Shown here: piece after piece, positions 11,244 to 23,099 of the stretch | How the letters are laid out: each line of letters begins with the position of its first letter | Position numbering within the stretch: position 1 is the first letter of the stretch | Source: Taudactylus pleione | Taxonomy: Eukaryota; Chordata; Amphibia; Anura; Myobatrachidae | Reading direction: 5' to 3' | Assembly: GCA_031769625.1 (NCBI GenBank) | Contig: JAUIMM010000113.1 | Span: 11,047,001 to 11,111,000, forward strand | DNA: 64,000 bases | Translations under genes and position numbers: made by a program | The notes under the pieces: generated by a model | What the model saw: only the letters and a program-made list of their open reading frames with translations | Told to the model about the DNA's origin: nothing | Database searches by the model: none

Positions 11244-11597
11244 TAGCTTGGATGTGCTCTACTGCCAGGATGAGGAAACATTGATCTTCCTACCCCACAC
11301 TCATGGCCCCACTGTTATAGTGGAAAACTATCATGGTAGGCTTGTACTATGTCTAGTTGTGGATAAAGGTGTGTATATGGAGGTATGGTGTCCTTTAGTC
11401 CTTTATTTTATTACACAGTGCACTGTATATGAATATCATTAAATGTGCACCAGATTTGGTCCCATGAGCCAGATGTACCACTCAAATTTTTCCGTACTTC
11501 AGCATAAAAGCCTTCACTGAGCCCAAATTGTCCCTGTTGTTTATGCAGACCTCTGCTCCTTTCCGAAATGCGACCTTTGCTTTACAAACCCATACAT

Positions 11598-11798
11598 CTA
11601 AAGGCCCCCATACATCAGCAATTGATTGCAGCAATCGTGCAATTTGCAATCGATTGTGTATAAAAATCTTTCCCTTTTCAATCGATTGTGGCAATTCTGA
11701 AATCTGCAATCGATTGAAAAAGGGAAAGATTTTTATACACAATCGATTGCAAATTGCACGATTGCTACAATCAGTTGCTGATGTATGGGGGCCTTTAG
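11598..11798. mobile_element. near-perfect palindromic MITE, 201 bp
   Basis: Arms of about 95 bp are almost perfectly complementary: CTAAAGGCCCCCATACATCA at the left against its complement at the right, and inner CAATCGATTG palindromes. The ends (CTAA..TTAG with AAGG) recall the TTAA-targeting Kolobok/T2 MITEs described from Xenopus; that assignment is inference. Confidence 0.8.
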
Positions 11799-11838
11799 CA
11801 GAAGTCTAGTTGTATTTCCAAATACTGATGCACACAAT

Positions 11839-12150
11839 GGAGCTGATTCAGAGCAAAGGGAAGAAAATGGAGCAACTTTACAGCTTGGCAAAGCCATGCT
11901 GCACTGCAGGTGGGAGGAGATATAACATGTGCAGAGGGATTTATATTTGGAAGGGGGCGTGTCCAAACTCAAACTAATCTAAATTGCAGTAAAGCTGTCC
12001 AGCATTTGTGGGCTACAGGCAAATTCAGCCAGTATTTACCCCACATGCAAACAAATAAATGTGTCTCCACCCCTTGCATTGTAACAGGGTTTGTCCAGGT
12101 GCAAAGTTAATACTTTTATCTACTTTTAGTCCCAACTCTGAATCAGCCCC
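11839..12150. mobile_element. MITE, GGGGCTGATTCAGAG family, copy 1
   Basis: A 312-bp element with ends GGAGCTGATTCAGAG and CTCTGAATCAGCCCC. Flanks are AAT and AGT, a possible decayed 3-bp duplication. The interior (CACTGCAGGTGGG, AACATGTGCAGAG, GCCAGTATTTACCC) recurs at about 50,012-50,300. Confidence 0.7.
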
Positions 12151-13756
12151 AGTGGGTCCAAAGCTATATTTGCCCTTGACATTTTACCCTTTGTAACCGG
12201 CCAAAAGAGCAACCAAACTCCTGTAATTATTTGTGAACAGAAGAAGAGCATGAAACCGCATACGCTGCACAGCGAGCGATAATAAACTAATACCAGCTGC
12301 CGAAACTTCAAACATGACGACTTTTCTCTTAAAATGACAAGCCAGATGTGAGCGTCTACTATCGAGACTTGTTCTCGCTTAGGCTTTTTCTGTATAGAGT
12401 ATAACGGGGAAAACAAATGCACCTAAATGCTTTTGTTGCTAGGCAATGTAACCTCTTTTAATTTGTTCCCCTGGATTCTCAAAGCACATTATACTCTTCT
12501 GAATGAACAATTTTTAAATATTCAATATGCTTGTAAGAGCTTAGTTTTTTAAGTTATGAAAAATGTAACCAGTTTGGAAACAGAAAAGGAGGAAAGAGAG
12601 GAGAAAATGTACAATATGCTAATCACAGTGTAACGGGTTGTGACAGTATTATTGATTGGAAGCTGTACCTGTGATTCTTTTATATATTGTATGAATAATG
12701 ACCTCTAAAACTCTCATTTAATGCTTTGCTTATAAGAGCCCTTACCCACTGTTAGTGCATTAAATCGTGTTTGGCATGAGGTAGTTATTAAGCAATGGTG
12801 GCTTCAATGGCAGACACTCCTTTGTTCCGAATGCATTTACGTTTAGACAATGCCGGACCGCATTACAATGCAAACTCTCCCGACCGCAAGTACTAGTGGA
12901 TAGAGATATATGGTAAATGCCGGCACCAGTTTACATACACGCAGTTCCCATAGAGTAAATTTGATTATTTTTATAATTGCTGTAAGGAATCATACATGTG
13001 ACCCCTTTTTATACAACCATGGAACATGCTGTGTGAGATGTATACATCACTTAGTACATGCAGCAAAACAGTCACTGAAAATATGGGTCATTCAACCCTA
13101 TTAGGATAGAATTAGCATATAGGAATGTTCAGATGGTATACTGGAAGTAAGTCATGCTACATTAATAGCCTGTGCAGTGATTACTTTAAACGGGATGCAA
13201 TCGGGAAACTGGCTGACGTGATCCCGACAGCCGGCTCCCGACTGCTTTATCCCTTCGTGGGTTAAATGACAGGCGTCTATATCTAGATGCCTGTCATTTT
13301 CCCGATTCTGGGAGACAGGCGCCCAGCATCCTGATCGAAGGATTAAATTAAAAAAACAGCCAAAATGACATCATTTTTACCTGTTAGCATGCAATACAAA
13401 ACCCAATTCAGTTTTTACATCTGAGTTCTGAACCGCAGGAAGATCTGAACCGGGACTCAGTTTGACTCGGTACCCCAAAGGGATATCGGACTTGGTTCGA
13501 ATAGGAACCTGTAACTTCGATAGTTGTCGGTTCTCTGAGAACTGAATCCGCAGATCTCTACACATAACATACAGTATAATGGGTGCCATACAATCATCAT
13601 TATGTATGAGCCCTAAGCAGGTGGCAGTTTAAGAGAGTAGAGGGCCTATGTGCAGCCTCTTTATGGGCCCCCTCCTCTCTTACAATGCAGTAGACTCTGG
13701 CTTTGTGCCCGGACGCGAGATAGTTGTTGGTGCCCCCCCCCACTCTGCTCGTATTT
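12151..13756. other. no gene seen; palindrome and frog-type repeat fragments
   Basis: No gene recognised. An imperfect palindrome built on AAATGACAGGC/GCCTGTCATTT lies at 13,264-13,300. Around 13,410-13,565 is a fragment with GGTTCTCTGAGAACTGAA, related to the repeat at 59,668-59,722. Confidence 0.4.
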
Positions 13757-14410
13757 ACTATCAACACCCAAGTCCCAGCAGCACACACTCTCCTAAACCA
13801 CATTCACTATCAACAACCACAGCAGCACTCAGTCACAAACACTCCTCCCTCTACATTCACTATTAACACTCCAGCAGCACCTAGTCACACACTCTCCTCC
13901 CACTACATTCAATGCCAACACCCCAGCAGCACCCAGACACACACTCTCACCCTCCCATCCATATTCACTTCAAACACCTCAGCAGCACCCAGGCACATTC
14001 TCTCCCTAGCTTTTACTGCCAACACCTCAGCAGCACCCAGACAAACACTCTCCTCTCCCTTTATTCACAGCCAACACCCCAGCAGCATCCAGACACACTC
14101 TACCACCTTGCATTCATAACACCCTAGCAGCACCCAAACACACACTGCCCTTCATTTCCTTTCACTGCCAACACCCCAGCAACATCCAGACACACACTCT
14201 CACTTCCCCTCCTCCACATTCACTTACAACAACCCAGCAGCATCCAGACACACACTCTTGCTTTCTGCATTCACTGCCAAAACCCCAGCAGCTCCCAGAC
14301 ACACTCTCTCCCCTGCTTTCACGGCCAACACCCAGCAGAACGAACATACACTACCTCCCTGCATTCACTCCTGTGCAAACACCCCAACAGCAGCACCCAG
14401 ACACACACTC
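13757..14410. repeat. degenerate minisatellite, about 52-bp unit, 13 copies
   Basis: Thirteen units share CCCAGCAGCACCCAGACACA followed by a pyrimidine-rich stretch and CATTCACTGCCAACAC. Copies differ by substitutions and small indels, so the array is old or unconstrained. Several frames read through because the unit has few stops; not coding. Confidence 0.85.
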
Positions 14411-15097
14411 CTCCCCCAAATAACTACCAACACCCCAACACGTAAATACTACCTGTTGCTTAGGAGGTTCTACCAGTTTTACTCTTTGCTGCTCTTACAG
14501 CAACAGGAGAGGAAGCAAGTCTCACATGAATGAGAGGGAAGAACCAACAAAGGAGGGAGAGGCCATGCACTCCAGGCACTGCCCTTACCCTTTTATGTAC
14601 ATTGGTGAGGTTTCCTTGCTGGAGATCTGTTGCTAGAGACCTGACTTCAGGATGAGGGCCCTGGGAGAGGAAGGTCCGCGGCACATGCCCCATGGGTTCA
14701 CAACTTATTCCTGCTCTGGGGTGTATATAGCAGAACCTGGAACAATGGAGGAGGTCAGTGTGTCCCCTTCAGAGCTGGCTTTCAGAAGCGACCGCCTTCC
14801 ATTGTCTCCTGTAATTAGGCTCCTATTAATAGGGCTTAGAAAAACCTAAAAGCCCAGAATGGAACGAATGCTCATCGCTCCAGTGTGTACCCAGACTTAT
14901 TGCCATTAGGTCCCCTCACTCCTCTCATAGAATTGTGAATCCCACCCCTGCAATTCCCAGCATTATGCTCCCCACCCTGCCCATTTTACTAGGAAGTAGC
15001 AAGAGGCAGGAGAGCCACTCACTCTTCCAATGTCTTGCTGGACTATCCGAAAATTCCAGAGTCTCCTGGGCATTCCTGGAGAGTAAGTAAGTATGCA
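14411..15097. other. no gene seen
   Basis: No gene supported. CAGCAACAG and CTGTTGCTT occur near the array end, perhaps part of a larger element that carries the minisatellite; I could not define its ends. Confidence 0.3.
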
Positions 15098-15105
15098 TTG
15101 GGGAC

Positions 15106-15689
15106 CAGTTGTGGAACTAGAGAGTGGTGGGCCCCGTTGGTGCAAGAATATGCTTTGGGCCCCCTATGCAGTGCCCCCAGTAGTGGTCCCCCTATACAGT
15201 GCCCCCCAGTAGTGGTCCCCTTATGAAGTGCCCCCAGTAGTGCCCATTATACAGTGCCCCCAGTATGTAGTCCCCCCTATGCAGTGCCCCCAGTAGTAGT
15301 CCCACCTATGCATTGTGCCCAGTAGTAGTCCCCCCTATACAGTTCCCCTTGTAGTGGCCACCCCCCCTATACAGTGCCCCCAGTAGCGCCCCCCCTATGC
15401 AGTGTCAGTGCCTGTGCCCCTTACACACACACAAAAAAAAAACCACACAACTTGCCTGAATCTTACTCCTCCTGCGATCGCCACTGTCTGCTCCTCCCGG
15501 CCCACTCTGCATGTGGACTCAGCAGCCACTGGCGGCAGTGTATTTGTTACTGTGTAGTGCGGACCGCTCTCACTGCGGTCTGCACTACACTTAAATACTG
15601 TGGGGCCCGGGGGACACTGGCGGTGGGTGCAGCGGTGCTGTTGGATGCAGGCTAAGCCACCGGCTGCACCGCCGCTAATTCCGCCACTG
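15106..15689. mobile_element. non-autonomous hAT carrying a minisatellite
   Basis: A 584-bp element with hAT-type ends CAGTTGTGGAACTAG and CTAATTCCGCCACTG, flanked by a perfect 8-bp target duplication TTGGGGAC at 15,098-15,105 and 15,690-15,697. The left half holds about ten degenerate units of 29-31 bp (core GTGCCCCCAGTAGTGGTCCC, about 15,150-15,412). A hairpin, TGTAGTGCGGACCG against CGGTCTGCACTACA, lies at 15,553-15,589. It is related to the hAT at 55,571-57,066. No transposase. Confidence 0.88.
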
Positions 15690-15697
15690 TTGGGGAC

Positions 15698-16675
15698 CCT
15701 TCAATGTGCTGCCATGGGACACACAAAGTTATAGTCATGCCCTTGCTAGGATTGTGGAAGTTTGCTATTGTGTCAAAGTCCTGTGCTCACTTCCAACTGT
15801 GTGTCACCCAACTGTGTGGCATAAGTAAAGCAGCAATGGGGAAGGGTATAACGCTTGGAGGAGTGGGCGCCACCTCCAAGTGAAACATCAAGTGCTACAG
15901 TATATTGGATGTGGAGATTCTGCAAAATGCTAATTTACAAATATAGTTTGGAATGATGTTCACTTCTAAGTAATGGCAAATTGGAAAAGCAGAAGATTGT
16001 ATAGTCTAACCTTTACACCCCTGCAAAAGTCAGTGCAGAACTGTTGTTAATCTTATTTTGTGTGAATTTTTTGCTGGAATTTCACTCATCTCTAAGCTCA
16101 TCTTTGCATTTAGAATGTGAAAAGCTTTCATATAATATCAAAGAGCAATATTTAATGACACAGTATATCTAACACAGGTCAGCAAAGAGATGGAGCAACA
16201 ATTATAAAGAATGAGTTTATTTTATCTGGAGAGATCTTAGGATAGTTAACATATTTGAGCTGCATCTGAGTATCTACTTCCAGTGTTAATTATCTGGAAC
16301 AGCCTAAGGAAACACAGTTAGATATTCTGACATAAATGATGATGTAGGTCCAATTAAGGCTTCAATTATTTCCCGACTCACCGATGCCACTTCCTATAAC
16401 ATTTTATTTTATATCCCATAATTCTCCAATAATGTCTATTTCCCAATCTCTGCCTCTAGTAAATTTAATTGAGTTTTTTTGGCTCCTTTTTTTGTCGCTC
16501 TTTAAAGCTCTTAATTATCTGAAATTAGCAAAAGAAAAAAATAGTGACAAAATGTATTTTCTATTTCTCCAGTATATGTACAGTATACTGTATGGGGCTT
16601 TTCCTGTGATAAAGTCTAGAGAAAATGATTAGATAATGAACCAGAAGTAATAACATAGCTTCATCTTTTATGTTC
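15698..16675. other. no gene seen
   Basis: AT-rich sequence; no coding, RNA or repeat-family signal I can support. Confidence 0.35.
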
Positions 16676-17185
16676 TTTTTCTTTTTTTAAGCATTTTATT
16701 GAAACATCTCAAGAATTTACAAGGTTATTAGCGACAACATATATATGAACACATGTGAAATAGATGTAACCTCATATATACTATCAAAACATAAGGTGAA
16801 TTTTGATGTCATTTTTTTTTCTTGTTCCCAATATATAACAATACAATATTACTTGAGCTTAATAAATAGATTGAAAATAGGAACAAAGGAGAAGGAAGGT
16901 CAGTCTGAGGGGAAAAAGAAAAACAATAACCAGGGTAAAAATTAAAATAAAGAACAAAATAAATAAAGAATAAAAAAAAAAAAGTGACATTAGCAAACAT
17001 TACTATTACACCACTCAGATATGTCTGGATAGTGATAAGGATGAATTTGAGATGTCAAGGGCTATAGCACTATATCATAGAAAACGTTGGAGAAGATACC
17101 AGGTCGTATTTTCAAATACTTTGTTTATACCAGTCGGCAATTGTAATGGGAGAGTGAGAAGGTACGGTTCCCATTTAGTATAGAA
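16676..17185 (-). mobile_element. 3' end of a LINE-1-like element
   Basis: Read on the minus strand this is the end of an ORF2-like frame, then about 400 bases of 3' UTR, an AATAAA signal (complement of 16,695-16,700) and a short A-rich tail (complement of 16,676-16,688). The upstream part of the LINE is missing: its coding strand continues directly into the satellite array. The clade is not certain; a LINE-1/Tx1-like element is the best match to the layout and protein end. Confidence 0.6.
17075..17185 (-). pseudogene. LINE-1 ORF2 C-terminal fragment fused to satellite
   Basis: The minus-strand frame reads FYTKWEPYLLTLP and continues about 25 residues to a stop at 17,075-17,077. An aromatic-Lys-Trp-x-Pro-aromatic-Leu stretch shortly before the stop is typical of vertebrate L1-like ORF2 C-termini as I know them. 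Going upstream on this strand, the codons for RFYTK are exactly the satellite monomer, and the open frame extends through seven monomers to 17,311. There is no sequence break at the junction. The satellite monomer may therefore derive from these ORF2 codons. No reverse transcriptase or endonuclease domain is present. Confidence 0.5.
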
Positions 17186-18929
17186 TCTCCCATTTAGTAT
17201 AGAATCTCCGCATTTAGTATAGAATCTCCCATTTAGTATAGAATCTCCGCATTTAGTATAGAATCTCCCATTTAGTATAGAATCTCCGCATTTAGTATAA
17301 AATCTCTGCATTTAGTATAGAATCTCCCATTTAGTATAGAATCTCCGTATTTAGTATAGAATCTCCACATTTAGTATAGAATCTTCCATTTAGTAAAGAA
17401 TCTCCGCATTTAGTATAGAATAAAATATCCCATTTAGTATAAAATCTCCACATTTAGGATAGAATCTCCACATTTAGTATAGGATCTCCACATTTAGTAT
17501 AGAATCTCCGCATTTAGTATAAAATCTCCGCATTTAGTATAAAATCTCCGCATTTAGTATAGACTCTCCCATTTAGAATAGAATCTCCACATTTAGTATA
17601 GAATCTCCGCATTTAGTATAAAATAATCGCATTTAGTATAGAATCTCCGCATTTAGTATAAAATGTCCGCATTTAGTATAGAATCTCCCATTTAGTATAG
17701 AATCTCCACATTTAGTATAGAATCTCCACATTTAGTATAGAATCTCCCATTTAGTATAGAATCTCCACATTTAGTATAGAATCTCCACATTTACTATAGA
17801 ATCTCCGCATTTAGTATAGAATCTCCCATTTAGTATAGAATCTCCACATTTAGTATAGAATCTCCCATTTAGTATAAAATCTCCGCATTTAGTATAGAGT
17901 CTCCGTATTTAGTATAGAATCTCCACATTTACTATAAAATCTCTACATTTAGTAAAGAATCTCCGCATTTAGTATAAATTATCCGCATTTAGTATAGAAT
18001 AAAATATCCCATTTAGTATAAAATCTCCACATTTAGTATAGAACCTCCCATTTAGTATAGAATCTCCACATTTAGTATAGGATCTCCGCATTTAGTATAG
18101 AATCTCCACATTTAGTATAGAATCTCCGCATTTAGTATATAAACTCCGCATTTAGTATAAAATCTCCGCATTTAATATAGAATAGAATCTCCGCATTTAG
18201 TATAGAATCTCCCATATAGTATAAAATTTCCGCATAAAGTATAGAATCTCCCATTTAGTATAGAATCTCCACATTAAGTATAGAATCTCCCATTTAGTAT
18301 AGAATCTCCACATTTAGTAAAGGATCTCCGCATTTAGTATAGAATCTCCACATTAGTATAGAATCTCTACATTTAGTATAGAATCTCCGCATTTAGTATA
18401 TAAACTCCGCATTTAGTATAAAATCTCCGCATTTAATATAGAATAGAATCTCCGCATTTAGTATAGAATCTTCCATTTAGTATAAAATTTCGGCATAAAG
18501 TATAGAATCTCCCATTTAGTATAGAATCTCCACATTTAGTATAGAATCTCCCATTTAGTATAGAATCTCCGCATTTAGTATAGAATCTCCGTATTTAGTA
18601 TAGAATCTCCACATTTAGTATAGAATCTCCGCATTTAGTATATAAACTCCGCATTTAGTATAAAATCTCCGCATTTAATATAGAATAGAATCTCCGCATT
18701 TAGTATAGAATCTTCCATTTAGTATAAAATTTCCGCATAAAGTATAGAATCTCCCATTTAGTATAGAATCTCCGCATTTAGTATAGAATCTCCACATTTA
18801 GAATAGAATCTCCCATTTACTATAGAATCTCCGCATTTAGTATAGAATCTCCACATTTAGTATAGAATCTCCACATTTAGTATAGAATCTCCACATTTAG
18901 TATAGGATCTCCACATTTAGTATAGAATC

Positions 18930-21900
18930 TCCACATTTAGTATAGAATCTCCACATTTAGTATCGAATCTCCGCATTTAGTATAAAATCTCCACATTTAG
19001 TATAGGATCTCCGCATTTAGTATAAAATCTCCGCATTTAGTATAGAATCTCCGCATTTAGTATAAAATCTCCGCATTTAGTATAGAATAGAATATCCCAT
19101 TTAGTATAAAATCTCTGCATAAAGTATAGAATCTCCCATTTAGTATAGAATCTCCCAATTAGTATAGAATTTCCACATTTAGTATAGAATCTCCGCATTT
19201 AGTATAAAATCTCCGCATTTAGTATAGAATCTCCGCATTTAGTATAAAATATCCGCATTTAGTATAGAATCTCCGCATTTAGTATAAAATAATCGCATTT
19301 AGTATAGAATCTTTGCATTTAGTATAGCATCTTCCATTTAGTATAGAATCTCCGCATTTAGTATAGAATCTCCCATTTAGTATAAAATCTCCGCATTTAG
19401 TATAGAATCTCCGCATTTAGTATAAAATATCCGCATTTAGTATAGAATCTCCGCATTTACTATAAAATAATCGCATTTAGTATAGAATCTTCGCATTTAG
19501 TATAGAATCTTCCATTTAGTATAGAATCTCCGCATTTAGTATAGAATCTCCCATTTAGTATAGAATCTCTGCATTTAGTATAGAACCTCCCATTTAGTAT
19601 ACAATCTCCGCATTTAGTATAGAATCTCCGCATTTAGTATAGAATCTCCACATTTAGTATAGAATCTCCGCATTTAGAATAGAATCTCCACATTTAGTAT
19701 AGGATCTCCGCATTTAGTATAAAATCTCCGCATTTAGTATAGAATAGAATATCCCATTTAGTATAAAATCTCTGCATAAAGTATAGAATCTCCCATTTAG
19801 TATAGAATCTCCCACTTAGTATAGAATTTCCACATTTAGTATAGAATCTCCGCATTTAGTATAAAATCTCCGCATTTAGTATAGAATCTCCGCATTTAGT
19901 ATAAAATAATCGCATTTAGTATAGAATCTTCGCATTTAGTATAGAATCTTCCATTTAGTATAGAATCTCCGCATTTAGTATAGAATCTCCCATTTAGTAT
20001 AGAATCTCCATATTTGGTATAGGATCTCCGCATTTAGTATAGAATCTCCACATTTAGTATAGAATCTCCGCATTTAGTATAGAATCTCCCATTTAGTATA
20101 GAATCTCCGCATTTAGTATAGAATCTCCCATTTAGTATAGAATCTCCCATTTAGTATAGAATCTCCACATTTAGTATAGAATCTCCCATTTAGTATAAAA
20201 TAATCGCATTTAGTATAGAATCTTCGCATTTAGTATAGAATCTTCCATTTAGTATAGAATCTTCCATTTGGTATAGAATCTCCGCATTTAGTATAGAATC
20301 TCCCATTTAGTATAGAATCTCCCATTTACTATAGAATCTCCGCATTTAGTATAGAATCTCCGCATTTAGTATAGAATCTCCACATTTAGTATAGAATCTC
20401 CCATTTAGTATAAAATCTCCGCATTTAGTATACAATCTCAGTATTTAGTATAGAATCTCCACATTTACTATAAAATCTCTGCATTTAGTAAAGAATCTCC
20501 GCATTTAGTATAAATTATCCGCATTTAGTATAGAATAAAATATCCCATTTAGTATAAAATCTCCACATTTAGTATAGAATCTCCCATTTAGTATAGAATC
20601 TCCACATTTAGTATAGGATCTCCGCATTTAATATAGAATCTCCACATTTAGTATAGAATCTCCGCATTTTGTATATAAACTCCGCATTTAGTATAAAATC
20701 TCCGCATTTAATATAGAATAGAATCTCCGCATTTAGTATAGAATCTCCCATATAGTATAAAATTTCCGCATAAAGTATAGAATCTCCCATTTAGTATAGA
20801 ATCTCCACATTTAGTATAGAATCTCCCATTTAGTATAGAATCTCCACATTTAGTATAGGATCTCCGCATTTAGTATAGAATCTCCACATTTAGTATAGAA
20901 TCTCCACATTTAGTATAGAATCTCCGCAATTAGTATATAAACTCCGCATTTAGTATAAAATCTCTGCATTTAATATAGAATAGAATCTCCGCATTTAGTA
21001 GAGAATCTTCCATTTAGTATAAAATTTCCGCATAAAGTATAGAAACTCCCATTTAGTATAGAATCTCCGTATTCAGTATAGAATCTCCACATTTAGTATA
21101 GAATCTCCACATTTAGTATAGAATCTCCCATTTAGTATAGAATCTCCGCATTTAGTATAGAATCTCCGTATTTAGTATAGAATCTCCACATTTAGTATAG
21201 AATCTCCGCATTTAGTATATAAACTCCGCATTTAGTATAAAATCTCTGCATTTAATATAGAATAGAATCTCCGCATTTAGTATAGAATCTTCCATTTAGT
21301 ATAAAATTTCCGCATAAAATATAGAATCTCCCATTTAGTATAGAATCTCCGCATTTAGTATAGAATCTCCACATTTAGTATAGAATCTCCCATTTACTAT
21401 AGAATCTCCACATTTAGTATAGAATCTCCACATTTAGTATAGAATCTCCACATTTAGTATAGAATATCCACATTTAGTATAGGATCTCCACATTTAGTAT
21501 CGAATCTCCGCATTTAGTATAAAATCTCCACATTTAGTATAGGATCTCCGCATTTAGTATAAAATCTCCACATTTAGTATAGGATCTCCACATTTAGTAT
21601 AGAATCTCCGCATTTAGTATAAAATCTCCACATTTAGTATAGAATCTCCACATTTAGTATAGAATCTCCACATTTAGTATAGGATCTCCGCATTTAGTAT
21701 AGAATCTCTACATTTAGTATAGGATCTCCACATTTAGTATAGAATCTTCGCATTTAGTATAAAATCTCTGCATTTAGTATAGAATCTCCCATTTAGAATA
21801 GAATCTCCACATTTAGTATAGGATCTCCGCATTTAGTATAAAATCTCCACATTTAGTATAAGATCTCCGCATTTAGTATAAAATCTCCACATTTAGTATA

Positions 21901-23098
21901 GGATCTCCACATTTAGTATAGAATCTCCGCATTTAGTATAAAATCTCCACATTTAGTATAGAATCTCCACATTTAGTATAGAATCTCCACATTTAGTATA
22001 GGATCTCCGCATTTAGTATAGAATCTCCACATTTAGTATAGAATCTCCACATTTAGTATAGAATCTCCACATTTAGTATAGGATCTCCGCATTTAGTATA
22101 GAATCTCTACATTTAGTATAGGATCTCCGCATTTAGTATAGAATCTCCGCATTTAGTATAAAATCTCTGCATTTAGTATAGAATCTCCCATTTAGAATAG
22201 AATCTCCACATTTAGTATAGGATCTCCGCATTTAGTATAAAATCTCCGCATTTAGTATAGAATAGAATATCCCATTTAGTATAAAATCTCAGCATATAGT
22301 ATAGAATCTCCCATTTAGTATAGAATTTCCACATTTAGTATAGAATCTCCGCATTTAGTATAAAATCTGCGCATTTAGTATAGAATCTTCCATTTAGTAT
22401 AGAATCTCTGCATTTAGTATAGAATCTTCCATTTAGTATAGAATCTCCGCATTTAGTATAAAATCTGCGCATTTAGTATAGAATCTTCAATTTAGTATAC
22501 AATCTTCGTATTTAGTATAGAATCTCCGCATTTAGTATAAAATATCCGCATTTAGTATAGAATAGAATATCCCATTTAGTATAGAATCTTCGCATTTAGT
22601 ATAGAATCTCCGCATTTAGTATAGAATCTCCGGAATTAGTATAAAATTTTCGTATTTAGTATAGAATCTTCGCATTTAGTATAGAATCTCCGCATTTAGT
22701 ATAGAATCTTCCATTTAGTATAGAATCTCCGCATTTAGTATAGAATCTCTGCATTTAGTATAGAATCTTCCATTTAGTATAGAATCTGCGCATTTAGTAT
22801 AGAATCTTCCATTTAGTATAGAATCTTCGCATTTAGTATAGAATCTCTGCATTTAGTATAAAATCTCCGCATATAGTATAGAATCTCCCATTTAGTATAG
22901 AATCTCCGCATTTAGTATAGAATCTTCCATTTAGTCTAGAATCTCCGCATGTAGTATAAAATCAGCGCATTTAGTATAGAATCTTGCATTTAGTATTGAA
23001 TCTCCACATTTAGTATAGAATCTTCCATTTAGTATAGAATCTACGTATTTAGTATAGAATCTCCCATTTAGTATAGAAACTCCGCATTTAGTATAGAA
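18930..23098. repeat. higher-order repeat, 4.2-kb copy I
   Basis: This block recurs head-to-tail at 23,100-27,308. Landmarks: TATCGAATC at 18,961 and 23,132 (offset 4,171), TCCGCATTTTGTATATAAAC at 20,661 and 24,832 (4,171), CGGAATTAG at 22,631 and 26,841 (4,210), GTCTAGAATC at 22,934 and 27,144 (4,210). The offset changes in steps of about one or two monomers. Confidence 0.85.
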
Positions 23099-23099
23099 T

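Noticed and set aside
13490..13510. tRNA-like B box (GGTTCGAAT)
   Set aside because: No A box at proper distance and no cloverleaf; the sequence belongs to a GGTTCTCTGAGAAC-type interspersed repeat.
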